A stretch of DNA of 46,720 nucleotides from a bacterium (GTDB lineage Bacteria; Acidobacteriota; Polarisedimenticolia; Polarisedimenticolales; Polarisedimenticolaceae): the NCBI GenBank assembly GCA_024226515.1, contig JAAELQ010000218.1, forward strand, positions 1-46,720. The letters run 5' to 3'. Below, in pieces: positions 1-8,315 of this stretch. The notes beneath the pieces are model-generated. The model did no database searches and had not been told where the DNA came from. It saw only the letters and a list, made by a program, of their open reading frames with translations. How positions within the stretch are numbered: position 1 is the first letter of the stretch; each line of letters starts with the position of its first letter. Position numbers and translations under genes: made by a program.

Positions 1-1234
1 GCGCAGCCTGCGGGTCGACGATCGCGGCACCGCCGCGCGCCTCCCACGTGGTCGGCGAGAGTCGCCGCACGCGGCGCAGATACCCGTGGTTCACCTCGTC
101 GATCGAGCTGCGGGCGAGCGCGTCGGTCGACCCCAGGCTGACGCCGCCGATGCCCTCCCACACCTTCTCGCGCACGATGTTGAACCCGTCGTTGGTCGGG
201 TGGATCGTGTCGAACTGGAAGAAGTCGCGACAGATCATCCCGTCGTATCCGGTGCACGCCCCGAGCTGGTCCTCGTGGGCGAAGTCGGCGGCAACCTCGT
301 TGACCGCCACCCGGCGCGACTGGCCCCAGGCCAGCTCGCGCAGGATGCGACTGACGATCGGGATCCACGTGCGATGGAACAGGCTGGGGTTGCCCGAGTT
401 GCAGTTGTAGGCCTCGTTGTCGTACAGCGTGTTCAGCGCGATGTCGAGCGTCGGGATCTCGGCCAGCAACGTCGACATCACTTCCTGCATGTTCTGCCGT
501 GCGTCCAGCACCTCGGCCACGGCCTGATTGACCTGCTGTTGCGTGGGATTCGAGCCCGGGTCGACGTCGAGCAGATCGTTGCCGATCATCGAGATCGTGA
601 CGAGGTCGGGCTGCAGATCGAGCAGACGGAACACGTTGTTCGTCTCGCCGCCCTGGTCGACCAGCAGGTCGTCCGTGTGCTCGCCCTTGATCGCGGCCTC
701 GTTCAGCGCCACGGTCGCCCCCGGAGCCACGCAGGCCATACGGTCGCGGATGCGCTTGCTGTACCAGAACGACTCGATGTAGCTGCAGATGTTGAAGTTC
801 CAGGCGATGCTGTCGCCGATCGCGGCGAAGGTGTACGCCCCGGACTGGAGATTCGCTCGCGCCTGATCCAGCTTGGAGTAGCGCGACTGTCCGACGGGGA
901 ACGTGTAGCCGGGCGTGCCCTCGACGAATCCGTCGTTGCGCGGCTCGACCGAGCGCCATCCCGGAGGATCCTCGGGCGACACGAGATAACAGCCGTCCCC
1001 CGGCGCAAACGAGAACGTCCCGTCGCCGGCGGTCGTCGTGGACTGGTCCACGGCCGCGGCGCCGGTCCCGAACAGCCGCACCGTGACACCGGCAAGCGCC
1101 GGCTCGCCGGCATCCTGGACGCCGTTCGCGTTGCGGTCCTCGAAGGTCCGGCCACCGACCGACTGCGCGGCGGCGGGCATGACAGCCGCAACGAGAGCGA
1201 GCAACGTCACGAGCGGTACCTGCGCGCCCCTCAT
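1..1234 (-). CDS. Secreted SGNH/GDSL-family hydrolase with N-terminal SdrD B-like domain (partial, 3' end outside window)
   Basis: Reading the minus strand from ATG at 1234 gives an open frame of at least 411 codons that runs off the left edge without a stop. A signal peptide (residues 1 to about 23, ending PAAAQS) is followed by an SdrD B-like/prealbumin-like beta domain (about 25-85, with FEDRNANGVQDAGEPALAG). The SGNH hydrolase domain has block I GDS (Ser142), block III IGND (Asn219) and the block V D-x-x-H pair (Asp342, His345 in DTIHPT). Family members are serine esterases or lipases; the substrate cannot be read from sequence. AAAGGACGG lies just upstream of the start, and the start overlaps the stop of the preceding gene (ATGA at 1231-1234), which suggests translational coupling. 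Confidence 0.85.
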   Translation of the reverse strand, partial: MRGAQVPLVTLLALVAAVMPAAAQSVGGRTFEDRNANGVQDAGEPALAGVTVRLFGTGAAAVDQSTTTAGDGTFSFAPGDGCYLVSPEDPPGWRSVEPRNDGFVEGTPGYTFPVGQSRYSKLDQARANLQSGAYTFAAIGDSIAWNFNICSYIESFWYSKRIRDRMACVAPGATVALNEAAIKGEHTDDLLVDQGGETNNVFRLLDLQPDLVTISMIGNDLLDVDPGSNPTQQQVNQAVAEVLDARQNMQEVMSTLLAEIPTLDIALNTLYDNEAYNCNSGNPSLFHRTWIPIVSRILRELAWGQSRRVAVNEVAADFAHEDQLGACTGYDGMICRDFFQFDTIHPTNDGFNIVREKVWEGIGGVSLGSTDALARSSIDEVNHGYLRRVRRLSPTTWEARGGAAIVDPQAA

Positions 1235-1737
1235 CGGTCCGTCCTTTCCAGCCGCCGATGCAACACGTACGAGCCCTTGTCCTTGCCGTGACGTTCGAAT
1301 CGCACGCGCACGGTGCCGATCAGCGCCGCGCCGCCCTCGACGACCTGGTAGTCCTCCGTCACCTCGAGAAACAGGTCGTCTCCCGGCGAGGGGTCGACGC
1401 GATAACGAGTCACGATCCGATCCTCGCCTGCCGAGACGCGGCGCTCTTCGATGTCGACTCCGCGAGACGAGTCGGCGACCAGGCGCGGCCACGAATGGAC
1501 ACTTTCGTCACCCGCGCCGACGCGCAACTTGCCGTGAACCTCGTGACCCTGCCGGAAGAACTCCAGCCTCAGCGGCGCGGCATCCTCGTCGACCAGGTTC
1601 GATTTCCCCTCGCCGTAGGTCTGCTCGACGAGCGTCCACTCGCCGATCACGGTCGCCGCGTGTGCGGAGGAACCGAACAGGACGAGGACCACCAACAGGA
1701 CCGCCGTTTTCCAGCTCGAACGCACCGGTTGCTTCAT
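1231..1737 (-). CDS. Small secreted protein of unknown function
   Basis: 168 residues with a typical Sec signal peptide (KTAVLLVVLVLFGSSAHA, cleavage about residue 27/28). The mature part is about 140 residues, rich in alternating beta-type sequence (WTLVEQTYGEGKSN, LRLEFFRQGHEVHGKLRV), and may form a small lipocalin-like or META-like beta barrel; that is only a guess from pattern. A strong ribosome site (AAGGAG) stands 5 bases before the ATG. Its stop overlaps the start of the SGNH hydrolase gene, so the two are probably one operon driven from the promoter at 1757-1785. I do not recognise the family. Confidence 0.75.
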   Translation of the reverse strand: MKQPVRSSWKTAVLLVVLVLFGSSAHAATVIGEWTLVEQTYGEGKSNLVDEDAAPLRLEFFRQGHEVHGKLRVGAGDESVHSWPRLVADSSRGVDIEERRVSAGEDRIVTRYRVDPSPGDDLFLEVTEDYQVVEGGAALIGTVRVRFERHGKDKGSYVLHRRLERTDR

Positions 1738-1756
1738 CGCATCTCCTTACCACGTC

Positions 1757-1785
1757 CTTATACGCTAGGTGATGGCGCTCTCCAA
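1757..1785 (-). promoter_or_regulatory. Probable sigma70-type promoter for the secreted-protein/SGNH operon
   Basis: On the minus strand TTGGAG (1785-1780) and TATAAG (1762-1757) are separated by exactly 17 bases. The -10 matches consensus at five of six positions and the -35 at three. It lies about 20 bases upstream of the ATG at 1737, leaving a short leader with AAGGAG. Confidence 0.5.
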
Positions 1786-1884
1786 GCGGCTTTAACCTTT
1801 AGAAGTACGCTTGCGCCATCGAGGGTCGATCGAGGGCGAAATGAACGCGGATTGTCGCGGTGCAACTCCCTCGGCAATTTTCAA

Positions 1885-1913
1885 TTGTCCGGGTATCGGA
1901 ACCCCGGTACACT
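1885..1913 (+). promoter_or_regulatory. Possible sigma70-type promoter for the TonB-receptor operon
   Basis: TTGTCC (1885-1890) and TACACT (1908-1913) are separated by 17 bases, each matching consensus at four of six positions. Transcription would start near 1920, only about 5 bases before the ATG at 1925, in line with the absence of a Shine-Dalgarno sequence there (a leaderless or nearly leaderless mRNA). Confidence 0.35.
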
Positions 1914-1924
1914 TTCGCCAAACC

Positions 1925-4393
1925 ATGGGTATGCGAAAGTGGATCGACGCGGCGTTGATTCTGCTCGTCCTCGTCACCCTGACGGGTGGGGTGCGTGCGG
2001 AATACGACTGCGCTCCTGACGACGACTCCCCGGCGGAGGAATCGGAGAAGTCTACCGACGACGAGGCGGCGGACGCCGACGGCGTGGAGCAAGCCCAGGA
2101 GCCGATTCACTCGACACGCACGGAACGGGTCGTCGTCTCTGCATCCCCCGAAGCCGCAACCGTGCTCAACGCACCGACCGCCGTCGACGTGCTGGCCGCC
2201 GACGATCTCTCGTCCAGACCCGGCGACCAGGTCGCCGACCAGCTGCGGCGCGTGCCTGGCATCAACATCGTGCAGCTCGGCGCCCGCGACGTGAACGTGA
2301 CGAGCCGTACGGCGAGCAGCACGCTGGCCAGCTCCACGCTGGCCGTAACGGACGGCCGCTCGCTGTACCGCGACGCGATCGGGTTCACGCTGTGGGAGTT
2401 CGCCCCGACCGACACCGACCTCGTCGAGCGCATCGAGGTCGTGCGCGGTCCCTCGTCCTCTCGCTGGGGCCCCAACTCGAGCGGCGGCGTGGTCAACGTG
2501 ATCACCAAGAGTCCGCACGACACGCCCGGTGGGCACCTCGAGTTCGAGGCCGGCACGCAGGACGCACTGCGCGTCGCGGCCGACCAGAGTTTCGTCAGCG
2601 GGAACTGGGCGACGCGCGTCTCGACGAGCTTCTTCGAGATGGACGCGTTCGAGCGACCGGAGACCGTGACCAACATCTACGGCGACGACTTCGACCCCAG
2701 CCTCGGCCTGATCGACGGCGCCGAGCTGCTGACCGGGGCCGAGCAGCCGCGGATCGACGTGCGCTCCGATCGGCACGGCGACAAGTCGCGCTGGATCCTG
2801 CAGGGCGGCTGGGGCGGAACGGAGGGCCGGATCAACAGCGGCCTCGGCCCATTCCAGTTGAACAACGGCACGACGACCTCCTACGTGCAGGCGCGCTGGC
2901 GCCGCGGCCTGTATGAGGTGGACGTGATCGCCGATCACTTCAACGGCGACGCGCAGAACCTGATCAATCGCTTCGAGCTGATCTTCGAGGAGACGAACCT
3001 CGCGGCGACGTTCCGCGGCCGTCTGCCGCTGGCAGGTCGCGGAGTGCTGGGCTACGGCGCCGAGGTCAAGCACTCGGCCTACGAACTGAGCCTCGCGCCG
3101 GACGCGGACGAGAGAAACCAGGCCTCCGCCTGGTTCGAGGCGGACCTCCGGTTGACGGACAAGCTGTGGCTGGCCGCGAGCGGGCGGCTGGACCACATCA
3201 AGGAAACGATCGGCAGCGAGTTCTCGCCGCGCATCTCGCTGCGCGTCAAACCGACGAACTCGCAGACCCTGCGCTTCTCGTGGGGAACGGGCTTCCGCGC
3301 GCCGACGCTGCTCGAATCCTCGCTCGACGTCGTGAACGTGCCGATCCTCACCGTCGACTGGGCCGAGCTGGACGAGATGGAGCTGGGCTTCAAGTTCTTC
3401 GAGTTCATCGCCCGCGGCATCTGCTCGCAGACCGAGGACAACTGCGGCGCCCCGGAGGGCGAGCTCGCGGGCTACCCGATGACGATCAGCGCACACGGCC
3501 TGCTCGAGTCCGCCGCGATGACGACCTCGTCGTTCGAGCTGGGCTACGTCGCACAGCTCGGTCGGTTCAGTCTCTCCACGGCGCTGTACACGTCGACCAC
3601 CGAGGATTACATCCAGTTCCTGATCGAGGAGACGTACGGCTACGGCGCCGACGGTCTGCCGGGAACCGCGGACGACGTCGTGCTGCCGACCGACCCCGAC
3701 GAGGACGGCATCGACGAGGCTCCGCCGATCGACACCTGCCCCGGCGACATCAACAACTTCGTCCCGTTCGACACGCTGTGTTTGACGCAGGAGGTCCCGT
3801 ACAACCAGGCGCTGGCGATCCTGCTCGACGGGCTGATCCCGGCGACGCTGGGTTACAGCAACGCGCCGTTCGACGTCGACGACCGCGGGGTCGAGATCGG
3901 CCTGACCTGGGACGGACCGTACGGGATATCGACGTCGCTGAACTACTCCTGGCAGGATATGCCGCAGACGGACGGCGTCGACGTATCGGAGCGCATCGAC
4001 GTCTTCCTCGAAGAGTCCGACAGCGACACGGACATCGACGGCGACGGCATCGTGGGCGACACGGCCGAGATCGTCAACATCCCGGCCGAGCACCGACTCA
4101 GCCTGTCGGTCCAGCTCAACCGACCGCAGTGGTTCGCCGGTGTGTCGGCCGACTACGTCGACGAGACGTTCTGGAAGGACGTGCTCGTGCCCGACTTCTG
4201 GGGCTACGTCGACGACTACACGCTGGTCGGCCTGCGCGTGGGAAGACGCTTTCCGAAACAGGGCCTGAAGCTGACGGCGCAGGTCACGAATCTGTTCGAC
4301 GAGGAGATACAACAACACATCTACGGAAACTACATCGAGCGTCGCGTCACGGTCGGCCTGGGCTGGAACTGGGGCGTGGCGGAGGCACCGTAG
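1925..4393 (+). CDS. TonB-dependent outer-membrane receptor
   Basis: 822 residues from ATG 1925 (alternative ATG 1931). The signal peptide (WIDAALILLVLVTLTGGVRA) ends near residue 25. A TonB-box-like stretch (RVVVSAS) lies near residue 65. The plug domain (about 75-195) carries the usual signatures LRRVPGINI, VTDGRSLYRD, IEVVRGPSSSRWGPNSSGG and VNVITK. The rest reads as a 22-strand barrel ending in an aromatic-rich C-terminal strand (VTVGLGWNW). Such receptors take up iron chelates, cobalamin, sugars or other large solutes using TonB energy; the substrate here is unknown. Two putative extracellular loops are very acidic with DxDxDG-like spacing (about 3691-3720 and 4018-4059), likely metal-binding. 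There is no clear ribosome site. The next gene begins 17 bases after the stop, so the two are probably co-transcribed. Confidence 0.92.
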   Translation: MGMRKWIDAALILLVLVTLTGGVRAEYDCAPDDDSPAEESEKSTDDEAADADGVEQAQEPIHSTRTERVVVSASPEAATVLNAPTAVDVLAADDLSSRPGDQVADQLRRVPGINIVQLGARDVNVTSRTASSTLASSTLAVTDGRSLYRDAIGFTLWEFAPTDTDLVERIEVVRGPSSSRWGPNSSGGVVNVITKSPHDTPGGHLEFEAGTQDALRVAADQSFVSGNWATRVSTSFFEMDAFERPETVTNIYGDDFDPSLGLIDGAELLTGAEQPRIDVRSDRHGDKSRWILQGGWGGTEGRINSGLGPFQLNNGTTTSYVQARWRRGLYEVDVIADHFNGDAQNLINRFELIFEETNLAATFRGRLPLAGRGVLGYGAEVKHSAYELSLAPDADERNQASAWFEADLRLTDKLWLAASGRLDHIKETIGSEFSPRISLRVKPTNSQTLRFSWGTGFRAPTLLESSLDVVNVPILTVDWAELDEMELGFKFFEFIARGICSQTEDNCGAPEGELAGYPMTISAHGLLESAAMTTSSFELGYVAQLGRFSLSTALYTSTTEDYIQFLIEETYGYGADGLPGTADDVVLPTDPDEDGIDEAPPIDTCPGDINNFVPFDTLCLTQEVPYNQALAILLDGLIPATLGYSNAPFDVDDRGVEIGLTWDGPYGISTSLNYSWQDMPQTDGVDVSERIDVFLEESDSDTDIDGDGIVGDTAEIVNIPAEHRLSLSVQLNRPQWFAGVSADYVDETFWKDVLVPDFWGYVDDYTLVGLRVGRRFPKQGLKLTAQVTNLFDEEIQQHIYGNYIERRVTVGLGWNWGVAEAP

Positions 4394-4410
4394 GTGCTTT
4401 GGAGAAGAGC

Positions 4411-6834
4411 ATGAATACTCGAATCGCGCGCGCCTGTTCATTGATATTGATCGGCCTGGTCGGGCTCGCCGCCCACGCCGACGTGGTCCGGGTCTCGACC
4501 AAGCCGCTCGAGACCGGCTCGCAGGCGACCCTGGTGCAGCTCGCGCCGGACGCCCCCGTCACGCTGCCCGCCGACTGGGAGTCGCGCGTGCTATGGGACG
4601 TGCGGTCGCTGGGCAACGTGGGACAGACGATCCGCAACGAGATCGTCGATCCGCAGGAGGCCGGCCTGATGACCGCCGCCGACTGGATCGGCGCCGATCG
4701 CGCGCTGTGCTCCTACGAGGTCGCCGGCGGCCGGCGGCTGGGCTGCTCACTGTTCCGCTCGGCCGACTCCGGCCCTGCCGGGCTGCGCACGCTCTGGTCC
4801 GATCTGCCCGGTGCGCTACGGGGAATCCGCGAGGTCCATTCCTCGCTCGAACCCGGCTCGGTGCTGGAGGTCGGCAACGCGTATGCCGAGATCGTCAACG
4901 TCGACGGCAAGGCGCGGCAGTGGGTCTCCGGTCGCGCCGTGGGCGAGGGCGTCGTCCTCACCTACGCCGGTCCGCGCGAGGTCGTGATGTTGCGCGAGGA
5001 CGTGCTGGGGCACGAGGGGCGCCGCACGCGCTACCGCTTCCTCGACGGATCCGGGATCGACGTGGCGCAGGTCGAGGGGCGCTGGAGCGACAACGCCTTC
5101 GCGCTCGATCGCGCCGAGGTGCTCGGCGGCGTCGCCGGGCCGTTGGCCGACGACGGCATCACCATTCCGTACAAGCAGTTCCGCGGACGCAAGCTCGGCC
5201 AGGTGCAGTACGCGACCGACGGTAACGTCGAGCTGTCGGTGATGGACCCCGCCTGGCTGACGGTGCAGGACATGATCTCGATCGACCAGACCGCGGTCGA
5301 CTACCAGCCGGATTTCGAGGACCCGACGACGCTGCAGACGCTGCCCGAGGTCTGGGACCTCACCACCCTTTCCCCGGCGGGCTTCCCCGCCCCCCTGGTC
5401 GCCACACTGCGCGACGAGCTCGCCTGGAGCGGCTGCCTCGAGAGCTGCGCGCTGCGCGACGTCAGCGCCACACCTCCGGACGGGACGTGGCAGACGTACC
5501 TCAAGTTCGACCGCTATCTCTCGACCGGCACGTTCCAGACGCGAGACGTGTTCACGTTCACGGACAACGACACCGGAGCCGACCCGTCGATCGACACGCC
5601 CTACATCGTGTACGACCAGGAGAACGCCACCAGCTCGCAGACGCAGGTCTGTTTCGAGGACAGCGCCGGGGGCCCCGAACGCTTCCTGCGCTTCTTCCAG
5701 TTCACCGGGCCCGACCCGGCGAGCGCGGTGATGAGCGTCGGCGACACGTGGACCTCGGGAGCGTGGACCGAGTGCGACAACGCCAACGGCCTGCGGGTGA
5801 CCGAGGCCAACATCTGCGGCGGAGCCGCGTGCTACCCCGAGTGTTCGCTGGTCAATCCGCGCGCGCGCGGGATGCTCGGCGACGGCGCGGGCTTCTTCAA
5901 CGAGGTGGTCGAGGACGGCTGGGCCCGCGTGCCGCAGGGCAACTACCTGCCCGTCGTCCTGCTGCGGCAGGACAACGACCTCGAGGCCGGCGTCGACCTG
6001 TTCGGCATCTGCAACGTGGCGCCGGAGCGCCTGCGCACGTTCATCTACTTCTGGATCCACGAGGACTACGGCCTGCTGGGCCAGGTCAACGCGCTGCCGG
6101 ACACCACGGGGAACATGCCGCCGGACGACTGGACCCTGGTCAACAACAGCGCCAACGCCAGCTTCGCGTGGGGACCGTTCCCGCCGCACCAGTTCAGCGC
6201 TCAATCCTGCCTGAACGGCGTCGCGGTGACCTGGGAGCTTCCCGAGGACGGCTCGAACCTGACGGGAACACCGGGGGTCACGGATTACGGCTACGTCGTC
6301 AGCTGGGGCGCGCAGACCGACCCGGAAGAGCTGGCGGACTGGGACAACAACCCGAACCACACGCCGCTGCCCGGCGAGCCGGGCTATCTCCTGGCGACGC
6401 CCGGAAGCGAGCCGACGTTCGCGGTGATCAACGGCTGGCCCGGCAGCACGATCAACGCCACGGTCACTCGGGCCTTCAGCTACACCGACCCCGACATCGG
6501 CGACACGCTCACGTATCAATCGTCGGCGTTCTTCAAGTCCACACAGGACACGACGGCGATCGACCCCGGCGGGTTCTTCATCGGTGACGTCGTGGACCCG
6601 TTCGTGGACAAGGCCGGGAGCGACCTGTTGCTGTCGTGGCCCTCGGTCGCGGGGGCGGGCTGGTACGAGTTGACCGTCTGGGACCTCGACACCGACAGCG
6701 TGATCCCCTGCCCCGCGGGGCTGGACTGTGAGCCGCGAACGAACAGCGTGACGCACGAGGGAGGCATCGCGGCGGGGAGCTACGGCTACCGCGTGCTCGC
6801 GGTCGACCCGTGCGGGGAGGCTTCGCCCAATTGA
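4411..6834 (+). CDS. Large secreted protein encoded with the TonB receptor, fibronectin-III-like C-terminus
   Basis: 807 residues starting at ATG 4411 (GGAGA ribosome site 6 bases upstream). Signal peptide SLILIGLVGLAAHA, cleaved about residue 23/24. No family is recognised for the central part, which is rich in Trp, Asp and scattered Cys pairs. The last 200 or so residues look like fibronectin-III-like beta modules (VAVTWELPEDGSNL; LLLSWPSVAGAGWYELTVW) ending GYRVLAVDPCGEASPN. A similar tail (KDPCGESAPG) in the protein at 28053-30422 continues for another 15 or so residues, so this protein may be cut short. Its TGA falls inside the left arm of the inverted repeat at 6832-7227. Tight linkage to the receptor suggests a surface or periplasmic partner, but that is inference. 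Confidence 0.8.
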   Translation: MNTRIARACSLILIGLVGLAAHADVVRVSTKPLETGSQATLVQLAPDAPVTLPADWESRVLWDVRSLGNVGQTIRNEIVDPQEAGLMTAADWIGADRALCSYEVAGGRRLGCSLFRSADSGPAGLRTLWSDLPGALRGIREVHSSLEPGSVLEVGNAYAEIVNVDGKARQWVSGRAVGEGVVLTYAGPREVVMLREDVLGHEGRRTRYRFLDGSGIDVAQVEGRWSDNAFALDRAEVLGGVAGPLADDGITIPYKQFRGRKLGQVQYATDGNVELSVMDPAWLTVQDMISIDQTAVDYQPDFEDPTTLQTLPEVWDLTTLSPAGFPAPLVATLRDELAWSGCLESCALRDVSATPPDGTWQTYLKFDRYLSTGTFQTRDVFTFTDNDTGADPSIDTPYIVYDQENATSSQTQVCFEDSAGGPERFLRFFQFTGPDPASAVMSVGDTWTSGAWTECDNANGLRVTEANICGGAACYPECSLVNPRARGMLGDGAGFFNEVVEDGWARVPQGNYLPVVLLRQDNDLEAGVDLFGICNVAPERLRTFIYFWIHEDYGLLGQVNALPDTTGNMPPDDWTLVNNSANASFAWGPFPPHQFSAQSCLNGVAVTWELPEDGSNLTGTPGVTDYGYVVSWGAQTDPEELADWDNNPNHTPLPGEPGYLLATPGSEPTFAVINGWPGSTINATVTRAFSYTDPDIGDTLTYQSSAFFKSTQDTTAIDPGGFFIGDVVDPFVDKAGSDLLLSWPSVAGAGWYELTVWDLDTDSVIPCPAGLDCEPRTNSVTHEGGIAAGSYGYRVLAVDPCGEASPN

Positions 6835-7227
6835 TGCTGCGCGGGCGCAGCTTGTCGCCGGGTGGAGTTGCTTCTCGGCGGCATCGAGGAAGCCCCCGGG
6901 TGGCGGCCCCCCGGACCCCCCGCTACCGCACTGCACGACGGCCGCAGACGGCCATCGTTCCGTTTGGTCCTTGCTCTCTCGGATCGAGATTGGAGCGATG
7001 CCGCTCACCGTTCGTCGGTACCGGGATCTCACTTCGCGCCGGCAAAGTTCATGACGCAGCGTTCATCTTCTTCTGGGAGACAAGGACCAAACGGAGCGAC
7101 GTCGGTCTGCCGGCGTCGTGCAGTGCGGTAGCGGGGGGTCCGGGGGGCCGCCACCCGGGGGTTTTCTCGGGAAGATCGAGAGACCTCGATGCGATCCCGG
7201 CAACAAGCTGCGCTCCACGCAGCAACA
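6832..7227. repeat. Long imperfect inverted repeat between convergent genes (REP/MITE-like or giant hairpin)
   Basis: This 402-base gap between genes (6835-7236) holds two arms of about 145 bases in opposite orientation: 6832 to about 6973 and about 7081 to 7227. A 48-base core is perfectly complementary (6893-6940 with 7114-7161). The inner ends (6961-6973 with 7081-7093) and the outer ends (around TGCTGCG and GCGCAGCTTG) also pair; the rest shows substitutions and small length changes. The loop of about 107 bases has no gene. As RNA it would fold into one very long hairpin, so it could terminate both convergent transcripts. Two short open frames in the arms only mirror each other and are not genes. 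No transposase or obvious target duplication is seen. Confidence 0.85.
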
Positions 7228-7236
7228 GATAGAAAT

Positions 7237-7716
7237 CTAGATCCAGCGCCGGACGTTCTTCCTGTACTCGGTGTAGCTCGCGCCGAACTTGCACTCGAGG
7301 TACGCCTCCTCGTGTCGGATCGCCGTCGCGTACACGACGACGAGGACGACGGGAAGCAGGATCAGGATCCATACGTTGGCCGTTCCCACGGCGATCGCCG
7401 ACTGCAGCAGCGCCATCCCGACGTACATCGGGTTGCGCGTGTAGCGATAGATGCCCCCCGAGATGACCTCGGGCGTCGGCTTCCACGGCTTCGGATCCTG
7501 GCCCGTGCGCTTGAACAGGTTGGCCGCCGCGCCGAGCCACAACAGGCCGCACAGGCCGAGCAACGCGGCGCCGGATATACGAGCGGTCGAGCCGAGCTGC
7601 AGAGGCAGCGGCAGCACGAACGCGTGCAGCAGGATGCCCACGATGACCCCGGCGAGATAGACCAGCGGCGGCGGGATCCTGACGGCGGCGCCGCGTTCCG
7701 GGTTCTCAGCGTTCAC
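7237..7716 (-). CDS. Isoprenylcysteine carboxyl methyltransferase (ICMT)/PEMT-like membrane methyltransferase
   Basis: 159 residues. I chose GTG 7716 because GGAGGA stands about 6 bases upstream; a longer reading from 7812 adds a low-complexity leader lacking family character. Three to four membrane segments are visible (VYLAGVIVGILLHAFVLPL; ISGAALLGLCGLLWLGAA; a long VWILILLPVVLVVVYA segment). The family signature follows: GGIYRYTRNPMYVGM, then RHEEAYLECKFG..YTEYRKNVRRWI at the C-terminus. These motifs bind S-adenosylmethionine and the lipid-like substrate in the ICMT/PEMT superfamily. The bacterial substrate is usually unknown (isoprenoid thiols, phospholipids or quinone-like lipids). It converges on the gene ending at 6834, with the inverted repeat between them. 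Confidence 0.88.
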   Translation of the reverse strand: MNAENPERGAAVRIPPPLVYLAGVIVGILLHAFVLPLPLQLGSTARISGAALLGLCGLLWLGAAANLFKRTGQDPKPWKPTPEVISGGIYRYTRNPMYVGMALLQSAIAVGTANVWILILLPVVLVVVYATAIRHEEAYLECKFGASYTEYRKNVRRWI

Positions 7717-7826
7717 GACAGGTCCTCCGGCGGACGAGTATAGCCGCGCCGCACGGCGGGCTTTCCCGCCCGCCTGCGGTTGGGTACGATCTCGAGGACC
7801 GACCGACTCCACAGGAGGACCGAGCC

Positions 7827-8117
7827 GTGGCCACGTTCATCGCGCTTCTGGACTACACCGATCAGGGGATTCGCAACATCGAGGACTCTCCACACCGGGC
7901 CGATCAGTTCAGCCGACTGGCGGAGAAAGCGGGCGCCCGCATCGTCGCCCAGTACTGGACCATCGGCAGCCACGACGGCGTGCTGGTCCTCGAGGCCCCC
8001 AACGACGAGGTCGCCGCGTCGATCTTCCTCTCGCTGGGTGCCGCCGGCAACGTGCGCACGACCACGCTGCGCGCGTTCGAGTGGGCCGAGGCCCAGGGGC
8101 TGATCCAGAAGCCCTGA
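7827..8117 (+). CDS. GYD-domain protein
   Basis: 96 residues from GTG 7827, with AGGAGG at 7813-7818, 8 bases upstream. The sequence opens ATFIALLDYTDQGIRNIEDSP and continues with AGARIVAQYWTIGSHDGVLVLEAPND and the alanine/leucine-rich ending typical of the GYD family: a small ferredoxin-like alpha/beta fold, commonly a soluble oligomer, with no established reaction. Full length for the family and no signal peptide. It is transcribed divergently from the ICMT-like gene, with 110 bases between the two starts, so a shared regulatory region is likely. Confidence 0.85.
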   Translation: MATFIALLDYTDQGIRNIEDSPHRADQFSRLAEKAGARIVAQYWTIGSHDGVLVLEAPNDEVAASIFLSLGAAGNVRTTTLRAFEWAEAQGLIQKP

Positions 8118-8138
8118 CCCCTTTCTCCTAGGTTGCGA

Positions 8139-8177
8139 ATCCGGGACGTCGAGGTCGGATCTTCTTTTGTTTTTTTA
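8139..8177 (+). terminator. Weak possible terminator after the GYD gene
   Basis: ATCCG (8139-8143) can pair with CGGAT (8156-8160), with an additional inner GAC/GTC pairing, and is followed by a T-rich tract (8161-8177). The stem is short and bulged. The AT-rich tract could instead be an upstream promoter element for the protease gene at 8316. Confidence 0.35.
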
Positions 8178-8315
8178 GACGTTTCTCTCCTGCTCGATAT
8201 CTAGAGTTCGGGTTATGCTTGGCCGCTGCCGTGACCGGACGCCGCCGGGGGCCGGGGCGAACGAGGCAGGACGATCAAGCGAGTCCGGCATGTCGCCGGA
8301 CCGGGAGGAGGGGCA

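Noticed and set aside
1799..4441. 880-codon minus-strand frame opposite the TonB receptor
   Set aside because: No family character; the receptor on the plus strand has plug and barrel motifs throughout.
4411..6834. Reading the secreted protein as part of a 1,222-codon frame beginning at 3166
   Set aside because: The first 415 codons overlap the TonB receptor gene in another frame; the signal peptide and ribosome site start at 4411.
6862..7131. Short open frames within the inverted repeat (PGWRPPGPPATALHD on both strands)
   Set aside because: The same peptide appears from both arms because the DNA is inverted and repeated. There is no ribosome site or start context to support a gene.
7717..7812. 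Longer start for the ICMT-like protein at 7812
   Set aside because: The extra 32 residues are low-complexity and lack a ribosome site, whereas GTG 7716 has GGAGGA at the right distance.
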